NCBI GenBank assembly: GCA_900318855.1
Contig: ONMG01000299.1
Span: 1-5,971 of the forward strand
DNA length: 5,971 nt
Direction: 5' to 3'
Source: an uncultured Prevotella sp.
GTDB taxonomy: Bacteria; Bacteroidota; Bacteroidia; Bacteroidales; Bacteroidaceae
Position 1 is the stretch's first letter. Each line of letters begins with the position of its first letter. The notes below the pieces were generated by a model. It was not told where the DNA came from. It made no database searches and was given only the letters and a program-made list of their open reading frames with translations. The position numbers and the translations under genes are program-made. Positions 1 to 5,971 of this stretch are shown here, in pieces.

Positions 1-1
1 C

Positions 2-238
2 GAACATAAATACTGGACAAAAGCGGAGCTAAACGGACTTTTTCAAGTTGAAACCGTCAACGGAAAAACCATTCTTCCAATATGGCACAACCTGACGAAA
101 AAGCAGGTCGTTGAGTACAGCCCGATCATAGCTGACCGCAAGGCTATGACTACGGCTTCAATGACACCCGAAGAAATAGCCGTAGAACTAAAAGAATTAT
201 TTGCACCTGACGATACGGAGGATCAAGAGAATGGATAA
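2..238 (+). CDS. TIR-domain protein, C-terminal 78 residues (5' end outside window)
   Basis: The frame is open from base 2 to the TAA at 236-238, so only the C-terminus is present; it was too short and start-less to be called as a complete ORF. The fragment begins EHKYWTKAELNGLF, followed by a strand-like ILPIWHNLTKKQVVEYSP and then IIADRKA. This run (W-x3-E-L-x-G-L, ILP-[IV]-WH, YSP-x2-AD) is the pattern I recall from the second half of bacterial TIR domains. W5 and E9 of the fragment (Glu codon at 26-28) fit the W-C-x2-E helix whose glutamate is catalytic in TIR NADases such as SARM1, with Thr in place of Cys. The tail after about residue 60 is acidic and low in structure, so the TIR domain is at or near the C-terminus. 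Any N-terminal partner domain is not visible. Established role of the family: NAD+ hydrolysis or signal-nucleotide production in anti-phage defence; whether this one is active is inference. It overlaps mod by 8 bp, which places it in the same operon. Confidence 0.8.
   Translation, partial: EHKYWTKAELNGLFQVETVNGKTILPIWHNLTKKQVVEYSPIIADRKAMTTASMTPEEIAVELKELFAPDDTEDQENG
217..221 (+). promoter_or_regulatory. Ribosome binding site of mod
   Basis: GGAGG sits 9 nt before the ATG at 231, inside the end of the TIR-domain gene. It decides the mod start: the in-frame TTG at 201 has no comparable site, and the next ATG (246) is too far away. Its position within the upstream coding sequence suggests translation of mod is coupled to that of the TIR gene. 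Confidence 0.8.
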
Positions 239-2114
239 ATTGAGAATGCAGACAGCAAACAAGGCTGATGAGAATTTCAGAAAACTGGCGGCGATGTTCC
301 CTAATGCCGTGACGGAAACGATCAACGAAAATGGTGAGGTCGTCCGGGCAATCGACAAGGATGTGCTGATGCAGGAGATTGCCTGCACCGTGGTGGACGG
401 CAACGAGGAGCGCTATCAGTTCACTTGGCCGGACAAGAAGAAGTCCGTTCTTCTTGCCAATGCCCCAATCAATAAGACGCTGCGCCCCTGCCGGGAGGAA
501 AGCGTGGACTTTGATACCACTGAAAACCTCTATATTGAGGGCGACAACTTGGAAGTGCTGAAGCTGTTGCAGGAAACCTATCTTGGCAAGATTAAACTAA
601 TCTACATCGACCCGCCGTATAATACAGGAAGTGATGCATTCGTATATAGTGACGATTTTGCTATGACAGAAGAAGAATTTGCACACTCCAGCGGTGTGAA
701 AAATGAAGTCGGTGAACGGTTGTTTGATATTCGTGTAAATAATGAAAATAATGGAAGATTCCATACGGACTGGCTTAATATGATGTACCCCCGTTTGCGA
801 ATTGCTAGAGATTTGCTCTCGGAAGATGGTGTGCTCATTATGAGTATAAGCGATGCTGAGTTTCATAATCTAAAAAAGATAGCTGATGAAATCTTCGGAG
901 CTGCAAACTATCTTGGTGACATCATTTGGAACTCAACTAAATCTGTTACTAATACTGCATTGATTTCCGTTTCACATACCTATAATTTGGTGTACTTTAA
1001 GAATATGAATTATTTTGTCGAAAATCGCCAGGAGTTCAGACTTCCTGATGCCGGCGAAGGATTTGAAAACCCAGATAATGACCCAAGAGGTCCTTGGAAG
1101 GCAGACCCCTTCCAGGTTGGTGGTTGGAGACCGAATCAGCAGTATGAAATCAGAAATCCCAACACAGGTGTTATTTACAGACCTAACGAGGGATGTAGCT
1201 GGAAAAATGATTACAAGAAGTTTCAAGAGCTCCTTGCCGACAATCGAATTGTTTTTGGCAAAACTGGAGATGGCGGTCCTCAAAGAAAAAGGTTTATTTG
1301 GGAAGCACAGGAAAGAGGGAAAGTTGCCAAAACACTTTGGGATGATGTAGAAACAACTACCAACGGAACACAGTTGGTTAAAAAGATGTTTGACGGAGTG
1401 GCTGTCTTTGATAATCCTAAACCTGTTGGACTTCTCGAAAGAATTATTCAGCTCGGTGGTAACCGAGATGCGATTATTCTTGATTTCTTCTCTGGTTCCG
1501 CAACCACTGCTCACGCTGCAATGAAGCTCAATGCCGAAGATGGCGGCAAGAGAAAGTTTATTATGGTTCAGGTGTCCGAAGATACCGCCGAAGGAAGTCT
1601 TGCAAGGAAAGCAGGCTATATGTCTATTCCCGAAATCGGCAAGGAACGCATCCGTCGTGCTGGTAAGAAAATAAAAGAGGATAGCCCTTTGACCACGCAA
1701 GACCTTGATACAGGTTTCCGTGTTTTGAAGTGTGACACCTCCAATATGAAAGAGGTCTACTACAATCCTGCGGAGTATGAAGCCAGCCTGTTCTCCCGCC
1801 TTGAAGATAACATCAAAGAGGACAGAACGCCGGAGGATCTGCTTTTCCAGGTGATGCTGGATTTGGGCGTGCTGCTCTCCGGCAAAATTGAGGAAACCAC
1901 CATTGCCGGCAAGAAGGTGTTCAATGTGGAGGACAACTATCTGATCGCCTGCTTCGACAGCAATGTAACCGAGGAAACCATCACAGCCATTGCCAAGCAG
2001 AAGCCCTATTACTTCGTGATGCGTGACAGCTCTATGGCAAACGACAGCGTGGCAACCAACTTCGATCAGATCTTCGCCACCTATAGCCCCGACACCGTAA
2101 GGAAGGTGCTGTGA
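231..2114 (+). CDS. mod: Type III restriction-modification DNA methyltransferase (Mod), N6-adenine
   Basis: This 627-residue protein transfers a methyl group from S-adenosylmethionine to adenine N6 in the recognition site and gives the Mod-Res complex its sequence specificity. The N-terminal region (about 1-97) includes the FTWPDKKKS and RPCREES stretches common in Clostridia Mods. ENLYIEGDN follows at 98-106. Catalytic motif IV is DPPYNTG at 127-133, and HTDWLNMMYPRL starts at 178. A variable target-recognition segment covers about 229-367. TLWDD is at 368-372, and the AdoMet-binding motif I, DFFSGSATT, starts at 418. Motif IV before motif I is the beta-class order of Type III Mods, and the length is normal. 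The C-terminal part (about 490-627) is the Mod tail, probably for subunit contacts. Both key motifs are intact, so it should be active. The stop is one base before the next gene. The stretch from roughly 590 to 1690 is AT-richer and uses more AAT and AGA than both ends, suggesting a recombined centre. Confidence 0.96.
   Translation: MDKLRMQTANKADENFRKLAAMFPNAVTETINENGEVVRAIDKDVLMQEIACTVVDGNEERYQFTWPDKKKSVLLANAPINKTLRPCREESVDFDTTENLYIEGDNLEVLKLLQETYLGKIKLIYIDPPYNTGSDAFVYSDDFAMTEEEFAHSSGVKNEVGERLFDIRVNNENNGRFHTDWLNMMYPRLRIARDLLSEDGVLIMSISDAEFHNLKKIADEIFGAANYLGDIIWNSTKSVTNTALISVSHTYNLVYFKNMNYFVENRQEFRLPDAGEGFENPDNDPRGPWKADPFQVGGWRPNQQYEIRNPNTGVIYRPNEGCSWKNDYKKFQELLADNRIVFGKTGDGGPQRKRFIWEAQERGKVAKTLWDDVETTTNGTQLVKKMFDGVAVFDNPKPVGLLERIIQLGGNRDAIILDFFSGSATTAHAAMKLNAEDGGKRKFIMVQVSEDTAEGSLARKAGYMSIPEIGKERIRRAGKKIKEDSPLTTQDLDTGFRVLKCDTSNMKEVYYNPAEYEASLFSRLEDNIKEDRTPEDLLFQVMLDLGVLLSGKIEETTIAGKKVFNVEDNYLIACFDSNVTEETITAIAKQKPYYFVMRDSSMANDSVATNFDQIFATYSPDTVRKVL
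915..1331 (+). other. Putative target-recognition domain of Mod
   Basis: This part of mod encodes residues about 229-367, between the conserved block after motif IV and the TLWDD stretch that precedes motif I. In Type III Mods this interval holds the target-recognition domain and varies most between alleles. Here it starts with GDIIWNSTKS, passes through a Gly/Pro/Trp-rich middle (DPRGPWKADPFQVGGW) and ends with RKRFIWEAQERGK. Boundaries are estimates from the conserved flanks. The recognised DNA site cannot be predicted from this alone. Confidence 0.55.
2099..2106 (+). promoter_or_regulatory. Ribosome binding site of the Abi-type gene
   Basis: AAGGAAGG lies within the last codons of mod, 9 nt before the ATG at 2116. 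It is weaker than the sites of mod and res, but the mod stop at 2112-2114 is one base from the start codon, so re-initiation by ribosomes finishing mod is likely. Confidence 0.65.
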
Positions 2115-2115
2115 G

Positions 2116-2958
2116 ATGGCGAAGCTGACAAAAATTGAAGTTGGGACATTTTTGAAGTTGTTCAACCGGGGTGGCTATGTGCTCGATTTTACGACCAATG
2201 ATTTCGATGTCTTTACTATGGAGAGCATAGGTGTCGCCCTGTGTAGCAAATATAATATGTCCAAAGGAAAATCGCTTGCCGCTTATGTCAATGAGGCACC
2301 TGATGAGAGTGTTGAAAAACTGCTGAAAGACTTGCTGGCATACTATGAAGAAAACTTCGAACAGGAGTTTACAGAAGAAGCAAACGAAGATCTGTTCGGT
2401 TATAGCAGATACAATGCAGAATATGCTCGTCTTTATAAGAAGTGTCGCTCTTATATGGATAGGATTCTCAATGTAACAACTCCACTTGCACCAAATGCTG
2501 TTGAATTGCAGGAGAAATTCTCAAGCGAGTATCTTTCAAAGCAGATAGAGTTGATGCTGAAGATGCAAAGTGAAAATCCTACTGATGCCATCGGAAAGGC
2601 AAAAGAGCTGATTGAAAGCTGCTGTAAGACAATCTTAGACAATAGGGGCGTAGCGTGGGACAAAAATTGGGATATGGGCAAACTTACCGGAGAAACCTTG
2701 AACCTCTTAAATCTAACGCCCAAGTCGATACCGAACACCGATCCAGCTTCCGACAATATACGAGCTGTTCTTGGCAATCTAAGAGGCATTACAACAAAAC
2801 TTGCTGAAATCCGCAATCCCTATGGAAGCGGACACGGCAAGAGCGCCGCCTTTACTGGACTGGAAATAAGGCACGCAAAATTGGCTGTTGGCTGTAGCAT
2901 CACTTTCGTGACTTTCCTTTGGGATACATACGAAGGAGGCTGTGTTAATGAAGTTTAA
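2116..2958 (+). CDS. Abortive-infection family protein (Abi_C-like), HEPN-like motif, between mod and res
   Basis: This is a 280-residue soluble protein with no signal peptide or membrane segment. Residues about 160-270 fit the pattern I recall for the Abi_C domain of abortive-infection proteins: AKELIESCCKTIL, then LGNLRGITTKLAEIRNPYGS, GHG, IRHAKLAVG and a final hydrophobic FVTFLW. Within it, R233-N234-P-Y-G-S-G-H240 resembles the R-[polar]-x(n)-H signature of HEPN ribonucleases, making RNA cleavage plausible but unproven. The N-terminal half (about 1-130) is helical and charged, with SKGKSLAAYVNEA near residue 50 followed by a LLKDLLAYYE helix. This type of N-terminus accompanies Abi_C proteins, but I cannot name its fold. 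The gene starts one base after mod and overlaps res by 11 bp, so it is an integral part of the R-M operon. A role as back-up toxin or regulator of Res is inference. It is AT-richer than res, which may mean separate acquisition. Confidence 0.82.
   Translation: MAKLTKIEVGTFLKLFNRGGYVLDFTTNDFDVFTMESIGVALCSKYNMSKGKSLAAYVNEAPDESVEKLLKDLLAYYEENFEQEFTEEANEDLFGYSRYNAEYARLYKKCRSYMDRILNVTTPLAPNAVELQEKFSSEYLSKQIELMLKMQSENPTDAIGKAKELIESCCKTILDNRGVAWDKNWDMGKLTGETLNLLNLTPKSIPNTDPASDNIRAVLGNLRGITTKLAEIRNPYGSGHGKSAAFTGLEIRHAKLAVGCSITFVTFLWDTYEGGCVNEV
2933..2939 (+). promoter_or_regulatory. Ribosome binding site of res
   Basis: AAGGAGG, a near-perfect anti-16S match, lies 8 nt before the ATG at 2948 and inside the end of the Abi-type gene. 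It fixes the res start and is the strongest site in the window. Confidence 0.85.
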
Positions 2959-5900
2959 TTTCAAAATACAACAATATCAAACCGATGCGGTTGATGCCGT
3001 TGTGCGTGTCTTTCAGGGGCAGGGCTTTCACGACAAGATCACCTATATCCGTGACCGGGGCAAGGTCAAAGCGGAGCCGTATCAGATGACCCTCGGTATG
3101 TCTGATGAGGAGCTTGAAGTCATCGACCCGCTGAACGATACCGGCTACAAGAATGAAGCGGTAGAGATTTCCGACGAGCAGCTTCTGCACAACATTCAGA
3201 CCTTGCAGAGTCAGAACAACATTAAACTCTCGGCTTCCCTTGTCAAAGACTTGGGGCGTTGCAGCCTTGATATTGAAATGGAAACCGGCACGGGCAAAAC
3301 CTATGTCTATATCAAGACGATGTTCGAGCTGAACAAAAAGTACGGCTGGAGCAAGTTCATTGTTGTCGTTCCCTCCATTGCGATCCGTGAGGGCGTGAAG
3401 AAGTCCTTTGAGATCACCGCAGACCACTTTATGGAGCATTACGGCAAGAAGGCTCGCTTCTTCATCTACAACAGCTCCAACCTGAACCAGTTGGATAACT
3501 TTTCGAGCAGCTCCGGCATCAATGTAATGATCATCAACACGCAGGCGTTTGCCTCCTCGTTGAAAGAGGACGGCAAGAGCAAGGAAGCTCGTATCATCTA
3601 CTCCAAGCGGGATGAATTCGGCTCCCGCCGCCCGATTGATGTCATTAAGGCAAACCGCCCGATTATCATTTTGGACGAGCCGCAGAAGATGGGCGGCGAT
3701 GTGACGCAGAAAGCGCTGAAAAACTTCAATCCGCTGTTCTCCCTCAACTACTCGGCTACCCACGCCAAGCAGCACAACCTTGTTTATGTGTTGGATGCGC
3801 TGGATGCTTTCAACAAGCGGCTGGTCAAGAAGATCGAGGTCAAGGGCTTTGAGGTCAAGAACTTCCGTGGCACGGACAGTTACCTCTACCTTGAACAGAT
3901 CATTCTTTCCAGCAAGAAGCCGCCGATGGCAAAAATTGAGCTGGAGATCGGCTACAACAAGTCCATCAACCGTGAAACCCGTATTCTCGGCGTTGGTGAC
4001 GACCTCTACTTCGTTTCGCAGGAAATGGAGCAGTACAAGGGATACACCATCTCCGAAATTGACCCGCTGCGTGGCACTGTTACCTTTACCAACGGCGAGG
4101 TCATCAAAGCCGGTGATGTGGTGGGCGATGTGTCCGAAAAGGATATGCGCCGCATTCAGATTCGGGAAACAATCCTCTCCCACTTTGAGAAAGAGGAAAA
4201 GCTCTTTAATATGGGCATCAAGTGTCTGTCCCTGTTCTTTATCGACGAGGTAGCAAAGTACCGCCAGTACGATGAAAACGGCGACGAGGTGCTTGGCGAA
4301 TACGGTGTGATGTTTGAGCAGGAGTATCTTGCCATTCTGAACGAGTACATTACGATGTTTGACACGCCGTATCAGAAATATTTGAAGTCCACTTGCAGCG
4401 ATGTGAGCCGGGTACATAAGGGATATTTCAGCATCGATAAGAAAACCGGGCGCAGCGTGGACAGCCAGCTCAAGCGTGGCAGCGAGTTCTCCGACGATAT
4501 TTCCGCCTATGACCTGATTCTGAAAAACAAAGAACGGCTGCTGTCTTTTGACGAACCGACACGGTTCATCTTCTCCCACTCTGCACTGCGTGAGGGCTGG
4601 GACAACCCGAATGTGTTCCAAATCTGTACTCTGAAGCACTCCGACAGCAACACAGCAAAGCGTCAGGAAGTCGGTCGTGGTCTGCGCCTTTGTGTCAATC
4701 AGGACGGCAACCGTATGGATGTGCAGAGCTGCGGCGACAGCGTTCACGAGATCAACACGCTGACGGTGGTTGCCAGCGAAAGCTACAAGACCTTTGTGAC
4801 GGACTTGCAGTCGGATATTAAGACCGTGCTTTATGACAGACCCACGGTGGCGACAAGCGAATACTTCAAGGGCAAGTATGTCAAGGTGGACGATGTGCCG
4901 ACGATTATCGACGACGAAAAAGCCAATGCCATTGAGTTCTATCTCATTCAGAACGGCTATGTGGATATGAAGCGCAAGGTGACGGACAAGTACCGTCAGG
5001 ATGTTAAGAACGGAACCGTTGCGGAGCTGCCGGAGGAACTCAAGCCAATGGCAGACGGAATTCATACGCTCATTCAGGCGGTCTATGACGATAGTGTCCT
5101 CAAGGATATGTTCTCCGACGGTCACGAAACCAAGGTTAAGGGAAATCCCCTCAACGAGAACTTCGCCAAGCGAGAGTTTCAGGCATTGTGGCGTGAGATC
5201 AACCACAAGTACGCCTACACCGTTGATTTTGACAGCGCCGAGCTGCTCCGCAACGCCATTGCCCATATTGACGAAAAGCTCTTTGTTTCCGAGCTGCAAT
5301 ACACAACCACCATCGGGCGGCAGAAAACGGAGATGAATGAGTACGAGATCGAGCGTGGAGCATCCTTCACCGGTGAAAAGACCCGGACACAGACACTTAA
5401 ACACGCCGAAACCAGTCAGATCAAGTATGACCTCATCGGGAAAATCGCAGAGGGTACTGTTCTGACACGGCGCACGGTTTCTGCGATCCTGCAAGGCATC
5501 CGTGTGGATAAGCTCTATATGTTCAAGAACAACCCGGAGGAGTTCATCACGAAGGTCATCCGGCTTATCAATGAGCAGAAAGCCACAATGATCGTAGAGC
5601 ATATTTCCTACGACACCATTGAGGGCGAATATGACAGCTCCATCTTCACGGCTGAAAAGGCTACGCAGAGCTTTGATAAGGCATTTCTTGCAAAGAAAGC
5701 CATTCAGGACTATGTGTTCACGGACGGTTCGGCGGATAAGAGCATTGAGAGAAAGTTTGCTGAGGATTTGGACGCAGCAGACGAGGTGTGCGTCTATGCC
5801 AAGCTGCCGAGAACCTTCCAAATCCCCACACCGGTTGGTAACTATTCGCCGGACTGGGCAATCGCTTTCTATGAGGGCAAGGTTAAGCATATTTTCTTCA

Positions 5901-5971
5901 TAGCCGAAACGAAAGGCACAATGGAAAGCCTTGAGCTGCGTCCTATTGAGCAGGCGAAAATCTCTTGTGCC
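2948..5971 (+). CDS. res: Type III restriction enzyme subunit (Res), helicase-nuclease, 3' end outside window
   Basis: The frame runs open for 1008 codons to the window edge, so no stop codon is present. Res uses ATP hydrolysis to communicate along DNA between sites and cleaves when in complex with Mod. After a Q-motif-like FKIQQYQTDAV start come superfamily 2 helicase motifs: Walker A ETGTGKT at 112-118, FIVVVPSIAIREGV (motif Ia), Walker B DEPQ at 243-246, SAT at 269-271, ALREGWDNPNVFQI from 546 (motif V) and RQEVGRGLRL at 572-581 (motif VI). DEPQ in place of DEAD/DEAH is usual in Type III Res. Near the end, PDWAI (D969) and AETKG (E987, K989) form the PD-x(n)-E-x-K nuclease site. All catalytic elements are present. 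Family members are around 1000 residues or slightly longer, so only a short tail should be missing. It overlaps the Abi-type gene by 11 bp. Over almost its whole length it avoids TTA, CTA and TCA codons, unlike the AT-richer genes before it. Confidence 0.96.
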   Translation, partial: MKFNFKIQQYQTDAVDAVVRVFQGQGFHDKITYIRDRGKVKAEPYQMTLGMSDEELEVIDPLNDTGYKNEAVEISDEQLLHNIQTLQSQNNIKLSASLVKDLGRCSLDIEMETGTGKTYVYIKTMFELNKKYGWSKFIVVVPSIAIREGVKKSFEITADHFMEHYGKKARFFIYNSSNLNQLDNFSSSSGINVMIINTQAFASSLKEDGKSKEARIIYSKRDEFGSRRPIDVIKANRPIIILDEPQKMGGDVTQKALKNFNPLFSLNYSATHAKQHNLVYVLDALDAFNKRLVKKIEVKGFEVKNFRGTDSYLYLEQIILSSKKPPMAKIELEIGYNKSINRETRILGVGDDLYFVSQEMEQYKGYTISEIDPLRGTVTFTNGEVIKAGDVVGDVSEKDMRRIQIRETILSHFEKEEKLFNMGIKCLSLFFIDEVAKYRQYDENGDEVLGEYGVMFEQEYLAILNEYITMFDTPYQKYLKSTCSDVSRVHKGYFSIDKKTGRSVDSQLKRGSEFSDDISAYDLILKNKERLLSFDEPTRFIFSHSALREGWDNPNVFQICTLKHSDSNTAKRQEVGRGLRLCVNQDGNRMDVQSCGDSVHEINTLTVVASESYKTFVTDLQSDIKTVLYDRPTVATSEYFKGKYVKVDDVPTIIDDEKANAIEFYLIQNGYVDMKRKVTDKYRQDVKNGTVAELPEELKPMADGIHTLIQAVYDDSVLKDMFSDGHETKVKGNPLNENFAKREFQALWREINHKYAYTVDFDSAELLRNAIAHIDEKLFVSELQYTTTIGRQKTEMNEYEIERGASFTGEKTRTQTLKHAETSQIKYDLIGKIAEGTVLTRRTVSAILQGIRVDKLYMFKNNPEEFITKVIRLINEQKATMIVEHISYDTIEGEYDSSIFTAEKATQSFDKAFLAKKAIQDYVFTDGSADKSIERKFAEDLDAADEVCVYAKLPRTFQIPTPVGNYSPDWAIAFYEGKVKHIFFIAETKGTMESLELRPIEQAKISCA

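Noticed and set aside
201..230. Upstream extension of mod to the TTG at 201
   Set aside because: The added residues (MHLTIRRIKR) are unlike Mod N-termini, lack a ribosome binding site and would lie deep in the TIR gene; the ATG at 231 has GGAGG 9 nt before it.
1015..1350. A 111-codon + strand open frame inside mod
   Set aside because: It lies out of frame within the target-recognition part of mod, has no good ribosome binding site and shows no domain; it is a shadow.
2099..2120. Possible terminator or promoter between mod and the Abi-type gene
   Set aside because: Only one base separates the genes, and there is no hairpin with a T-run and no convincing -35/-10 pair.
972..2165. A 397-codon open frame on the - strand opposite mod
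   Set aside because: It is also codon-on-codon with mod and carries no recognisable domain; mod is clearly the real gene here.
2945..5890. A 981-codon open frame on the - strand opposite res
   Set aside because: It is in codon register with res, so it stays open only because res avoids TTA, CTA and TCA codons. Its translation is low in recognisable motifs, whereas res has all helicase and nuclease motifs.

Overview
The window lies inside a bacterial anti-phage defence operon, with every gene on the + strand. It holds the 3' end of a TIR-domain gene, a complete Type III DNA methyltransferase gene (mod), a complete gene for an Abi_C-type abortive-infection protein, and a Type III restriction subunit gene (res) that runs off the right edge just after its nuclease motif. 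No rRNA, tRNA, CRISPR array, transposase or phage gene was seen. Intergenic space is essentially nil: the longest is one base.

The organism is most likely a Clostridia-type Firmicute. The ribosome binding sites are strong GGAGG types at 8-9 nt spacing, composition is moderate (about 50% GC in res and in the ends of mod), and the Mod N-terminus resembles Mod proteins I recall from gut Clostridia. This is inference from style, not a taxonomic assignment.

Layout: 2-238 is the last 78 codons of a TIR-domain protein that keep a W-x3-E pattern typical of the TIR NADase catalytic helix. 231-2114 is mod, a beta-order N6-adenine methyltransferase with DPPY before FSGS. 2116-2958 is the abortive-infection gene, with a C-terminal R-N-x5-H element resembling the HEPN ribonuclease motif. 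2948 to the end is res, a superfamily 2 helicase fused to a PD-(D/E)xK nuclease. The junctions are an 8-bp overlap, a 1-bp gap and an 11-bp overlap, so the four genes should be co-transcribed and translationally coupled. The promoter must lie upstream of base 1.

Working model (inference): Mod and Res form a standard modification and ATP-dependent cleavage complex. The two extra genes look like cell-suicide or dormancy effectors (an NAD-consuming TIR and a possible HEPN ribonuclease) that could act when restriction fails or is inhibited. That two-layer arrangement, with one effector embedded between mod and res and another directly fused in expression to mod, is the most interesting aspect. 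A second signal is the AT-richer, AAT/AGA-rich central block of mod, which suggests that its target-recognition region was exchanged by recombination.
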